Assembly (NCBI RefSeq): GCF_900113025.1
Contig: NZ_FONT01000003.1
Span: 228,139-292,138 of the forward strand
Source: Alteribacillus iranensis
GTDB lineage: Bacteria; Bacillota; Bacilli; Bacillales; Marinococcaceae
Direction of reading: 5' to 3'
DNA: 64,000 nucleotides
In this document: positions 55,309 through 63,918 of the stretch, piece after piece
How positions within the stretch are numbered: position 1 is the stretch's first letter
Layout of the letters: every line of letters begins with the position of its first letter
Translations under genes and position numbers: made by a program
Notes under the pieces: generated by a model
What the model was told of the DNA's origin: nothing
The model's database searches: none
Seen by the model: the letters and a program-made list of their open reading frames with translations, nothing else

Positions 55309-56292
55309 CTAGATAACAAAAATGAGATAAGAGGAAATAAAGTAAACGACAATCAGGAGAGCAGAAGGCCATGGGTACACTCGAAATGATTTTTTTCGGC
55401 CGCGAAGTACCGCCAACAATACAATTGTTCCAAGTACTAAGACAGCGCCTGCTGTAATTTGGTGAACGGTGCTGGCTGCTGCAATAATGGGCCCATGAAA
55501 GTAACCAATATCACTCACCGCTAATAAAATCATATTAAATAGGTTGCTTCCGAGAATCGAACCGAGAGCCAGGTTGTGATTATGAAGCTGAAGTGCAACG
55601 AGCACGGCTATTGCTTCCGGTAAGGATGTCGAAGCAGCAATCAGAAAACTTCCGACAAAACTAGAGCCCAGTCCGGTTTGAATTGCTATTTGGTCACCAG
55701 TCATGGTAAGGGCAGACCCGGCACCTAAAATAACAATGGCCGCGATGATAAATCCGATGACTGCATGACGAAGGGATATGGCGTATGCTGGACCTTCTTC
55801 GCTGATTTCTTCCTCTGCAGGAACCACGCCCTCGCCATTCTTATTGATGATATACATGCCGACTGCGTATACGCCGAGTATCAAGAGACTATCGATACCA
55901 ATACCAAGAATGGAAATCTCTGTTTTTATCATCAAAGCAAACAAAGCCATTGCGGCTAAAAACATTCCAAGCACCGCGGTGTACACGTGAGAAAAGGACG
56001 TTTGTGAAAACAATTTCTCTTTTCGATAAACTAAATCAAAGACAGCAATAATTAGTAAATTGAACATATTACTACCCAGCACGTTTCCGACTGCGATGTC
56101 TGGATTATCAAGAAAAACAGCGGTTAAACTTGTCGTTACTTCAGGAAGGGACGTTGCTCCAGCTAGAAGCAAGGTACCGACCATCATGCCTCCTAATTTT
56201 GACTTCTCACTAATGACATCCGCATAAGTAGACAGCTTAACAGCTGTTACCACTGTAATGAGGGCGGCAATACCAAATAAAACAAATATCAT
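55309..56292 (-). CDS. CaCA-family cation exchanger under a Mn2+ riboswitch
   Basis: The 327-residue membrane protein has about 10 helices in two homologous halves. The alpha repeats are LLLAGATSLPEVTTSLTAV followed by GNVLGSNMFNLLIIAV, and FLIAASTSLPEAIAVLVAL followed by LGSILGSNLFNMILLAV. These are the signatures of Na+/Ca2+ (H+/Ca2+) exchangers of the YrbG type. A yybP-ykoY riboswitch in its leader indicates induction by Mn2+, so Mn2+ or mixed Ca2+/Mn2+ export is the likely role (inference). Confidence 0.92.
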   Translation of the reverse strand: MIFVLFGIAALITVVTAVKLSTYADVISEKSKLGGMMVGTLLLAGATSLPEVTTSLTAVFLDNPDIAVGNVLGSNMFNLLIIAVFDLVYRKEKLFSQTSFSHVYTAVLGMFLAAMALFALMIKTEISILGIGIDSLLILGVYAVGMYIINKNGEGVVPAEEEISEEGPAYAISLRHAVIGFIIAAIVILGAGSALTMTGDQIAIQTGLGSSFVGSFLIAASTSLPEAIAVLVALQLHNHNLALGSILGSNLFNMILLAVSDIGYFHGPIIAAASTVHQITAGAVLVLGTIVLLAVLRGRKKSFRVYPWPSALLIVVYFISSYLIFVI

Positions 56293-56373
56293 AGCAATTC
56301 TCCTCTCCTTTTTACCAATACCCCGCGATCTTCGAGTTTTAACAAGTGATATACAGGGTGTTTAAAAGAACAC

Positions 56374-56535
56374 ACAAAAAAAGACCTTCTTATGAGAAGG
56401 CTGTACGTAGATACAGGAACCCTCTCATAAAAAGGTCTTGCGTGCGTTGTGCACAGCACAACCTAAACAAACCGAGTGCATTCAGCACTGTCATGACGAT
56501 TTGTTTATCCTATTGGACGCTACTCCCCTTTTTAT
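56374..56535 (-). promoter_or_regulatory. yybP-ykoY (Mn2+) riboswitch with terminator platform
   Basis: Read on the minus strand, the leader starts with GGGGAGUAGC (complement of 56519-56528) and ends with GCAAGACC (complement of 56434-56441), the two hallmark sequences of the manganese riboswitch. P1 is formed by AUAAAAAGG (56527-56535) and CCUUUUUAU (56427-56435). The same CCUUUUUAU strand also forms an intrinsic terminator, aagacctttttatgagaggg with its near-perfect partner, ending in a run of T (about 56375-56382). Ligand binding that holds P1 would therefore prevent termination and switch the gene on. Confidence 0.88.
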
Positions 56536-56545
56536 TCACAGTTTC

Positions 56546-56574
56546 ATAGTAGCATGGAGTTCGTAGCGGGTCAA
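56546..56574 (-). promoter_or_regulatory. Promoter of the riboswitch-controlled exchanger
   Basis: On the minus strand TTGACC (complement of 56569-56574) and TACTAT (complement of 56546-56551) are spaced 17 bp, starting transcription just before the riboswitch. Confidence 0.75.
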
Positions 56575-56637
56575 TGACTTATTAATGGGAGGGGCGTTAA
56601 GATTATCTCAGGATGGAACCAATAAAAATTCTGACTC

Positions 56638-56666
56638 CCCAGCTGCCTGGTCATAGGGCAGCTGGG
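56638..56666 (-). terminator. Terminator after the NCS2 permease gene
   Basis: cccagctgcc pairs perfectly with ggcagctggg around a 9-base loop. A T-rich stretch follows some bases later on the minus strand. Confidence 0.75.
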
Positions 56667-56700
56667 TTCTGATAGAGCGTGCATCTTATTCCATTTTGAT

Positions 56701-57993
56701 TCATTTTTTATGTTTATGGTGGTCGATGACCCGGTAGCCTTGTTCGAGAAGGATACATACGAGAGTACCGAGAATGAGGCCGTTATTCGTGAGAGCCATA
56801 ATAACACCTGGCAAATGTGTGAGTGTTTCACCAGGGACAAATAAACTGCCGATACCAATCATTAACGAAATCGAGATAATAAATAGGTTACGCTCCGTCA
56901 ATTGTAAAGAGTGGTATTCCCTTACTCCGAGAGAAGCAAGACTGGCAATCGTAATGAAAATGACGGCATATCCAACTGGCGTCGGAATATTGGCCGCAAA
57001 CGAAGTGAAAACTGGAAAAAAACTAATGAGAATAACAAGGACATTCCCAATAATAAACGGTAATCTTTCTATCGTTTTTGTCGTTAACAAAAAACCTGCC
57101 GTAGAAGAAAGAGGTACATTACCGACGGCTGCAAACAATCCACTCAGCCATTGATTGATCCCTGTAATGACACCGGCACGATTATAATCGAGCTCTCTTG
57201 ATTGTGGAGAATGTGAACTGATGACCTTTTCTACCACTTTCATACTTGCAATCATATTTGTTAATAATAGCATCGCTGTCATTATAGCGTTAATTACCAT
57301 TCCACTTGAAAGCTCTGGTATGCCAAAAGCCAATGGTTCAGGAAAAGAAAACATGTCCGTCCGCTTCGTAGTTTCTTTTGTCAGTCCAAGTAGATAAAAA
57401 AGTAACCAGCCGGCTACTAAACTAATGAGGATAGAATAACTGCGGATAAAAGGGATGCTTGTTTTCGATAATAGGATAGTAACGATTAATATACCAATAG
57501 CAGGTACAGCCACTTTGGCATCCACTTGATCCGTAAAATAATCAATCCCTAAAATGCCTTGGATGAATGACCCGCTTAATTGGGACACGAGAAGAATGAG
57601 ATATGTGCCTGTCACCAACGGGGTAAATAATTGTTTTATCGTGTCAATCCAGCGGAAGAGACTAGCGATTAAAAAAAGTGTACCGCTGATCAGCATACCT
57701 GCTTCAAGCTGCCGCAGGGCACTTTCGCCTGTGAGACCTCCTGATGAAACCAATCCCGCATAAACGATGAACACTCCCCACCACAACCCGGCCGGCCCTT
57801 CCATTAAAGGAAGACGATGGCCAAACAGTACTTGCAGCAAACCTGCAATTCCAAGCACAAATAAAGTACGTTGCAGAAACTCAGAGATTTCAAGAGACGT
57901 CATGCCAAATGCTTCTCCGATAACGATTGGAACGACAATGGTACTCGCTAAAATGAAGGCGACCCACTGTAAGGAAGATAACACCAACCTCAC
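56701..57993 (-). CDS. NCS2-family purine/pyrimidine permease
   Basis: The 430-residue protein has 12-14 helices and NCS2 features such as QVLFGHRLPLMEGPAGLWWG near the N-terminus and FAAVGNVPLSSTAGFLLTTK near the second domain. It takes up nucleobases such as uracil, xanthine or a related compound. The sequence is nearer to the YwdJ/UraA-like branch than to PbuX, but substrate is not certain. The GTG start (complement of 57991-57993) follows GAGGAGGGA. It is divergent from the ger operon. Confidence 0.87.
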   Translation of the reverse strand: MRLVLSSLQWVAFILASTIVVPIVIGEAFGMTSLEISEFLQRTLFVLGIAGLLQVLFGHRLPLMEGPAGLWWGVFIVYAGLVSSGGLTGESALRQLEAGMLISGTLFLIASLFRWIDTIKQLFTPLVTGTYLILLVSQLSGSFIQGILGIDYFTDQVDAKVAVPAIGILIVTILLSKTSIPFIRSYSILISLVAGWLLFYLLGLTKETTKRTDMFSFPEPLAFGIPELSSGMVINAIMTAMLLLTNMIASMKVVEKVISSHSPQSRELDYNRAGVITGINQWLSGLFAAVGNVPLSSTAGFLLTTKTIERLPFIIGNVLVILISFFPVFTSFAANIPTPVGYAVIFITIASLASLGVREYHSLQLTERNLFIISISLMIGIGSLFVPGETLTHLPGVIMALTNNGLILGTLVCILLEQGYRVIDHHKHKK

Positions 57994-58123
57994 AAGAATC
58001 CCTCCTCAACTATGTACTATGTCCTGCATTCTTGTTAAGTGTATCACAAAGCGTTTCAAAACGTACATAAATTGGACACATTTCCATCATCCTAAGAGTG
58101 TAAGGAATAGCAGGAGGGAAACA

Positions 58124-59680
58124 ATGAGAGGATATCCTAATGTATACCGTGTGTTACAACGACTAAAAAGAAATAGAAATGATCAACAGAAACCTGCCAA
58201 ACCTTCTATTTCTTTTACTATCTCTCTTGATGAAAATAAAAACATATTGAAACAGCAGTTAGGGGACAGTCCGGACGTCATGTTTCGTACGATGTCGATC
58301 CCTATGGTGAACCGGGGAACCCAAGCTGCTCTTTTGCTTTCCATAGACGGGATCATAGACGATGAAGCAATCCGTGAACATGTCATTGAGCCACTGTTAA
58401 AAAAGCCTGAAGACAGCCAAGGAAATAGGCTGAAAGAAAGGATAACTATCAATGAATGGAAAGAAGAAGAAAATGTTTATCAAGCAGTAGAACAAGTACT
58501 GAAGGGAAATACTCTGCTTCTTACGGAAGGATCGAATAAGGCTCTCTTAATAAACGCTTCTAAATTTGAAGTGCGTTCGATTGATGAACCGCAGGCAGAG
58601 CAGGCAATCCGGGGAGCAAGAGATGGGTTTGTGGAATCAACGGCAGTCAATATCTCCTTGTTACGTCAGCGTATTTCCCATCCCAGTTTGCGTTTCCAAA
58701 CCATAGTGGTAGGAGAGATCAGTCGAACAACGATTACACTGGCCTACATGAATGACATCGTGGATACACAGCTTTTGAATAGAGTTCGAGAGAGAATAAA
58801 AGAGGTAAAGGTAGATAGTCTGAAAAGTTCTGGAGAGCTCGAGCAATACATCGAGGATCATCCTTATACGATGTTTCCTACCATTGGTAATACGGCACGG
58901 CCTGACAAAGCGGCCGCTTTATTAATGGAAGGGCGTATTCTCGTACTTATCAACGGAACACCGATATGCTTATTTATCCCGCACCTATTTATCGAAAATA
59001 TGCAGAATGTCGAGGATTACAATTCCAGACCTTACTATGTATCGTTCATAAGGTTGTTACGATTTTTGTCGTTTATTATTAGTACAACATTTCCTGCTAT
59101 CTATATTGCGGCGCTAAATTTTCACAAAGAAACCATCCCCTCTGACATGATCGTGCCCATTGTCCAAGCGCGTGAGCTGGTACCTTTCCCATTAGCTATG
59201 GAGGTTATCTTATCCATTATTATGTTTGAAGTCGTTCGGGAGGCAGGCATTCGATTGCCGCAGCAAGTAGGATCGGCCTTATCGATAGTTGGGGCACTTA
59301 TATTAGGTGAAGTTGCTGTGTCCGCTGGATTGTTTGGAGCCCCAACTGTCATCGTAGTATCTATTGCTTATATTGCATCCTTTGTAATAAATCCGATTGC
59401 AGACGTAACCGCTCTCTTAAGAGTTTTCTTTTTTGCGGCTAGCAGCTTGTTTGGGGCTTATGGCTTGTTCGTGGCCATGCTTGGCCTTTTAACACACATG
59501 GTTTCGTTAACTTCTGTCGGTGTTCCGTATATGGCCCCATTTGCTCCTGTTTATTTCCGTGATTGGGAGGACGCCCTCATTCGCTTGCCTCTTCGGTGGA
59601 TTAAACACCGACCGAGAAGCGTGCCTCACCGCCGCGATGAAAAAATTACAGCTTTACCAAAGACAGGTGGCAAAGAATGA
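58124..59680 (+). CDS. Spore germinant receptor subunit A (GerA family)
   Basis: The 518-residue protein has a cytoplasmic N-terminal region to about residue 300 with the GerA-family phrase FVESTAVNISLLRQRI, followed by about five membrane helices (RLLRFLSFIISTTFPAIYIA onward) and GEVAVSAGLFGAPTVIVVS. It is the A subunit of a germinant receptor in the inner spore membrane. ATG 58124 follows GGAGGG; the open frame before it is opposite the NCS2 gene and is not part of the protein. gerA-gerC-gerB order follows. Confidence 0.95.
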   Translation: MRGYPNVYRVLQRLKRNRNDQQKPAKPSISFTISLDENKNILKQQLGDSPDVMFRTMSIPMVNRGTQAALLLSIDGIIDDEAIREHVIEPLLKKPEDSQGNRLKERITINEWKEEENVYQAVEQVLKGNTLLLTEGSNKALLINASKFEVRSIDEPQAEQAIRGARDGFVESTAVNISLLRQRISHPSLRFQTIVVGEISRTTITLAYMNDIVDTQLLNRVRERIKEVKVDSLKSSGELEQYIEDHPYTMFPTIGNTARPDKAAALLMEGRILVLINGTPICLFIPHLFIENMQNVEDYNSRPYYVSFIRLLRFLSFIISTTFPAIYIAALNFHKETIPSDMIVPIVQARELVPFPLAMEVILSIIMFEVVREAGIRLPQQVGSALSIVGALILGEVAVSAGLFGAPTVIVVSIAYIASFVINPIADVTALLRVFFFAASSLFGAYGLFVAMLGLLTHMVSLTSVGVPYMAPFAPVYFRDWEDALIRLPLRWIKHRPRSVPHRRDEKITALPKTGGKE

Positions 59681-60879
59681 AAAAGAAGCTGATTATCATG
59701 ACAAGTTGTCTCTTCCTATTAACAGCTTGCTGGAACAACCAGGAAATCGATGATTCCTTATTCGTGTTAGGGGTTGGGTTGAATAAAGAAGAAGACAAAA
59801 TAGTGATGACGACAGAAAGTATTAAACCGACTTCGACGGAAAGTTCAGGAGCTCCTCAAGGAGGAGGGGACGGTGGAAGCAACGTAATTTTACAAAAAGA
59901 AGCGGATACCTTATTAAATGGCGCCCGGGAATTTATTCGCTATGCAAAACGGCGTTTGTATTTTGCTCATACCCGTACTTGGATATTGGGAGAAGAATTG
60001 GCTCGAGACGATCATTTCATGCAGCATTTAGATATATTGAGGAGAAATGAAATGCTTCGCTTGAATAGTTACTTCTTTATTACTCCTCATGATCCTCTCG
60101 ATATTTTAAATACGGCTACGTTGTATAGTGATCTGTCCTCGTTGGAAATCATCTCAGCGCTAGACCAAACGGAATTCATAGCAGAATATACGGTAGTAAA
60201 AATGCGTGAATTTTATAAGCAAATGGAAGGGCCGGTTCATAACGCCTATTTACCAATCATTACATTAAAGGAGAATGCTGGCCAGAATATAACCTCGTTA
60301 GAAGGCACGGCTGTTATTAAGAATGACAAAATGGTGGGAGCATTAAATATCCATCAGACGGTTGGTTTGAATATTCTCTTAGATAATGTGAATGGAGGAA
60401 GTATTACCGTACCGATACAGGAGGAAGAGGGAGAAAAGGCATCGATTAATATAAAATCAACGAAGGCTACTATGACACCAACACTTGAAGGCAAACAGTT
60501 AAAAGTAAATATTGATACAACCATTCGCGGCATTGTTGGTGATAACATATCAGGGCATCGTATTACCCGTGACTTTACGAAACGCATTGAAGACAAAACA
60601 GCTCAACATATGAAAAAAACGATGGAAAGTGTCATTACAGTGTTACAAGACGAATTAAAAACAGATATTATGAACCTCGGACTGGAAACGTACCGAAAAT
60701 ACCCGGAGGAGTGGAATAGCCATCTTAAAAACAATTGGGAGGACGTGTTTGCTAACGCAGACGTGAACGTGCAAGTTCATGCGGATATTTCTCATCGTGG
60801 GTTAATTAATGACAATGTGGACCGTGAAAACCAGCGCAGGCCATTTAATAATCCTTACCACTTATTACCGGGAATCTGA
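59677..60879 (+). CDS. Spore germinant receptor subunit C, Ger(x)C lipoprotein
   Basis: The 400-residue lipoprotein has signal peptide and lipobox LLTAC (Cys 19), then CWNNQEIDDSLFVLGVGL, the typical Ger(x)C start, and the GerC C-terminal domain with EDKTAQHMKKTMESVI. It sits on the outer face of the spore inner membrane as part of the receptor. It overlaps gerA by four bases (ATGA). Confidence 0.95.
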   Translation: MKKKLIIMTSCLFLLTACWNNQEIDDSLFVLGVGLNKEEDKIVMTTESIKPTSTESSGAPQGGGDGGSNVILQKEADTLLNGAREFIRYAKRRLYFAHTRTWILGEELARDDHFMQHLDILRRNEMLRLNSYFFITPHDPLDILNTATLYSDLSSLEIISALDQTEFIAEYTVVKMREFYKQMEGPVHNAYLPIITLKENAGQNITSLEGTAVIKNDKMVGALNIHQTVGLNILLDNVNGGSITVPIQEEEGEKASINIKSTKATMTPTLEGKQLKVNIDTTIRGIVGDNISGHRITRDFTKRIEDKTAQHMKKTMESVITVLQDELKTDIMNLGLETYRKYPEEWNSHLKNNWEDVFANADVNVQVHADISHRGLINDNVDRENQRRPFNNPYHLLPGI

Positions 60880-60895
60880 AGGAGAAGGTTGAATT

Positions 60896-61999
60896 ATGGT
60901 GAAAAAATGGGAGACTCTTTTTTTATTAGTCATGACACTGCCTATTATGGGCCACGTAGTCATTTTGCCCCTGATGTTGGATGTGGTCGGACGAGATATT
61001 TGGATATCTGTGCTGCTTTCTCTCCCGGCTGCTTTTCTTATTGCTTGGTTTATCTATCGAATAAGACTTTTAACACCAAATGAAACATTTCCTCAATTGG
61101 TCAAGGGTATTTTAGGGAAGTTCGGTGGGAGCATGGTTATAACAATATGCACCATGTATTTTCTGTTTTTAACCGTATTGTCGGCCGCCGCATTGGTGGA
61201 TTTAGTATTTATTGGATTTTTGCCTGACACTCCTCGGTTTGTCCTGTTACTATGGTTTATATTGTTTGCCATGTATGCAGCGAGCAAAGGGATAAAACGA
61301 ATTGCTTTAACATCCAGTATTTTAGCCTTTATTACCGCTATAACAGGACATACCGTAACATTAATGGATCATCCTAAAAAAGAATGGGCGTATTTACAGC
61401 CGATCCTGGAATTTGGATGGGGACCCGTGTTATGGGGGACGTTAATTCTCATTAGTGTTTGGGTTGAATTGTTATTTCTTCTCATTATTCCATTTAAAGA
61501 TATAAAAGCAAAAAGGATATTCCTCATATGGTCACTTGGCATTATTATTAATGCTCTGATGATGCTGTCTACATCGACAAGTGCTATTACGATATTTGGA
61601 TTAGGACAAGCGGAAAATTTAGTTTACCCGGCATTTTCCATTGTACGTATCGTCGATCTTGGTTTTATTGACCGGTTTGACGTATATGCTGTCATACTCA
61701 TGACGTTCGGGGTGTACATTCGTTGTAGTTTATACTTACGAATCGCTCATGAGCTGACGGTAGAATCCTTTCAAAAGAAGTGGAAGAAATACTTTGTTTT
61801 TATGGCATACACAGCTATCGTATTTATAGGAAGTTACTACATGGTGTTAAATTATTACCGCTTGGAAGGAATGATTCAAGCCTATGCGTATTCCTTCATT
61901 CTCCTCCCGCTGGTTTTCTTACTTTATGTCATTGGGAGAAGAAGACGAAAGAAGGAGGCGTTATCCTTCCCTTCATCTACCACGGAGACGCATCGTTAA
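60896..61999 (+). CDS. Spore germinant receptor subunit B (GerAB/AAAP family)
   Basis: A 367-residue protein of about 10 helices in the amino acid/polyamine/organocation superfamily branch used by GerB subunits. It is the subunit most linked with germinant binding. It is 16 bases after gerC, with AAGGAGAAGG before the ATG, and overlaps the convergent MFS gene by 27 bp. Confidence 0.93.
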   Translation: MVKKWETLFLLVMTLPIMGHVVILPLMLDVVGRDIWISVLLSLPAAFLIAWFIYRIRLLTPNETFPQLVKGILGKFGGSMVITICTMYFLFLTVLSAAALVDLVFIGFLPDTPRFVLLLWFILFAMYAASKGIKRIALTSSILAFITAITGHTVTLMDHPKKEWAYLQPILEFGWGPVLWGTLILISVWVELLFLLIIPFKDIKAKRIFLIWSLGIIINALMMLSTSTSAITIFGLGQAENLVYPAFSIVRIVDLGFIDRFDVYAVILMTFGVYIRCSLYLRIAHELTVESFQKKWKKYFVFMAYTAIVFIGSYYMVLNYYRLEGMIQAYAYSFILLPLVFLLYVIGRRRRKKEALSFPSSTTETHR

Positions 62000-63304
62000 C
62001 CCTATCAGCAGAAAGCAGAGAACAAGACAAATACTAGCGATAAGATGCAGCTGCTCTGTATTTACGTGTTGGCTAAACATTACACCTAACAGGCTTGATG
62101 ACAATATAGCCCCTAAATATCGGCTCGTTTGAAAGAGACCGGAGGCGGAACCGGTATCTTTTCGGTCTACATGCTCATAAAGAGCCGTCTGGGTCGAAAT
62201 ATTAGTAAAACCCGAGCTCATGCCAATGACAGCCATAATGATAAGTAACCATAGGATCGAAGAGTCTTCACGATAGGTAAGTAACAGAGCAGTGCCTGTA
62301 AGCAAAACAATGGATCCAATCAAAAGAGGCAGCTTTGAGCCATATTTATCAATGAGATGACCGGCAAGCGGTGCGGTAAATACGCTAAATCCTGCTAAAG
62401 CCAGCATCATTAATCCTGTTGTATCCGAGCTATATGCAAGCTCTTGTTGGAAATAAGCCGGCAAACCAAAAAAGTAACAGTAGTAAATAAGATTCACTAT
62501 GATAAATTGGATATAAATGAGCGTAATATTTCCATTGGATTGTAAGGATAATACATCGATAAAAGGCTCCTCCCGTTTCCGTTCATAAATGTAGAACAAT
62601 GTCAGCCCCATCCCAAACGTGAATAGGGCCCAAAGATTTAGTCCTTCCTCCATCGATAATAGAAACAAGATGAGTCCGGTCACCGTTCCGATAAACAGAA
62701 TGATGCCTATTACATCTATTCGCTTCAGGTTTGCTTTTCCTTTTTTGCTTCCAGGCAAGACAAATAGAGCTAAAGTAAACGATAGAATCACGAACGGGAA
62801 ATTAATCAGGAAAATAGACGGCCAATCCCAAGAAGCGATTAGAAATCCACCGATAGACGGGCCAAAAGCAGCGGACGTAGTCGCAAATATGGAGAGAAGA
62901 GCGAGTGCTCGACCTTGTTTTTCTGTAATGTAAGTACGTACTAATGACATCCCGGCTGGAAAGAGTGTAGAACTCCCAATTGCCTGCAGAGCACGACAAC
63001 CTAGTAGAAACGAAAAGCTAGGAGAAAAAGGAGCGAGTATCGAAGCGGCTGCTACGATGAGAAGGCCGCTTAAGAATAAACGTTTAGCACCGAACATATC
63101 ACTTAATTTGCCCATGACAGGCTGACCGGCAGCACTGAATAAATAAAATATGGAAATTAGCCATGAAGCATCAGCAAAGGAGAGAGCGAATTCATTTTGC
63201 ATTCTCGTCACTGCAACGGCGATCATGGATGAATTTAAAGGGTTTAATAACGTTCCAAGACCAATCGTAAGAACTAAGAGCCACGGTTTTTGAATGGAAG
63301 ACAT
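61973..63304 (-). CDS. MFS drug exporter (DHA2-like)
   Basis: The 443-residue protein has about 14 helices. MFS motifs are GKLSDMFGAKRLFLSG (motif A, loop 2-3) and GPSIGGFLIASWDWPSIFLINFP (motif C region typical of antiporters), with RALQAIGSSTLFPAG in helix 4. It probably exports a toxic organic compound with protons. A TATACT-G-AGTATA palindrome lies about 100 bp upstream. Confidence 0.9.
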   Translation of the reverse strand: MSSIQKPWLLVLTIGLGTLLNPLNSSMIAVAVTRMQNEFALSFADASWLISIFYLFSAAGQPVMGKLSDMFGAKRLFLSGLLIVAAASILAPFSPSFSFLLGCRALQAIGSSTLFPAGMSLVRTYITEKQGRALALLSIFATTSAAFGPSIGGFLIASWDWPSIFLINFPFVILSFTLALFVLPGSKKGKANLKRIDVIGIILFIGTVTGLILFLLSMEEGLNLWALFTFGMGLTLFYIYERKREEPFIDVLSLQSNGNITLIYIQFIIVNLIYYCYFFGLPAYFQQELAYSSDTTGLMMLALAGFSVFTAPLAGHLIDKYGSKLPLLIGSIVLLTGTALLLTYREDSSILWLLIIMAVIGMSSGFTNISTQTALYEHVDRKDTGSASGLFQTSRYLGAILSSSLLGVMFSQHVNTEQLHLIASICLVLCFLLIGLTMRLRGR

Positions 63305-63400
63305 GTGTTTTCACCTATTTCGAAAGGAGTGATATACTTGGCATTCATATGTGTTATCAATCGTTCACAAGATATCTATAGAATCTAAGAATCTCTTTTG

Positions 63401-63413
63401 TATACTGAGTATA
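63401..63413. promoter_or_regulatory. Palindrome upstream of the MFS gene
   Basis: TATACT-G-AGTATA is a perfect 6-bp inverted repeat about a central base. It is located between divergent genes and could bind a TetR- or MarR-type regulator. Confidence 0.4.
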
Positions 63414-63522
63414 GCATGAATGATGATGAAGCAAAGACAATGGATACAAGTGTTATTCAGCTGGAGGTTGGTTCAGGTGAGGAATGAAAGGATCGACCTA
63501 TCATGTAGGAGGAGGGAGAAAA

Positions 63523-63906
63523 ATGAATTACAGTAAAACATTATTAAGGGTTTCTGCGCTGTTTGCTTTAATTGGTGTATTTATCGGTTCACACATGGCC
63601 GGGGCAGGATCATATGCGTTTCGACCGGTTCATGCTCATATTCTCGTTGTAGGCTGGCTAAGTCTGTTTGCGTGGGCTGTGTTCTATAAAGTGTTTTACC
63701 AGCAACATAGTTTACTAGCTTCTATCCAGGTGTGGTCTGCCATCATTGGCTCCATTGGCTTGACAGCCGGGATGTGGCTCCACATGGTCGGCCCATTTCC
63801 ATTACCTGAGCTATTTACGCTGCTATTCTACATCATCGGAGGCTCGATTCTTCTTATTAGTTTTGTTCTTTTCCTTATCTTAACCTTTACATACAAGGAA
63901 CAGTAA
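63523..63906 (+). CDS. Small heme-copper-oxidase-like membrane protein
   Basis: A 127-residue protein with four helices (about 7-25, 34-52, 60-81 and 94-116). The motif FRPVHAHILVVGWLSLFAWAVFYKVF resembles one part of the cytochrome oxidase subunit I/NorB fold, with the H-x-H and a second histidine in AGMWLHMVGPFP; short proteins of this sort are commonly labelled cytochrome-c oxidase in halophilic bacteria. Whether it binds heme is unknown. ATG 63523 follows GGAGGAGGGAG; 13 upstream codons are not needed. Confidence 0.7.
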   Translation: MNYSKTLLRVSALFALIGVFIGSHMAGAGSYAFRPVHAHILVVGWLSLFAWAVFYKVFYQQHSLLASIQVWSAIIGSIGLTAGMWLHMVGPFPLPELFTLLFYIIGGSILLISFVLFLILTFTYKEQ

Positions 63907-63918
63907 TGGTTGTTTTTC

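Noticed and set aside
57767..58123. 119-codon N-terminal extension of the GerA protein
   Set aside because: It lies opposite the NCS2 permease gene, and the family start with a strong ribosome binding site is at 58124.
58020..58123. SigmaG promoter before the ger operon
   Set aside because: TGTATC and CATAAAT are present but spaced 20 bp, too far for a normal forespore promoter; expression by SigG is still expected from the gene family.
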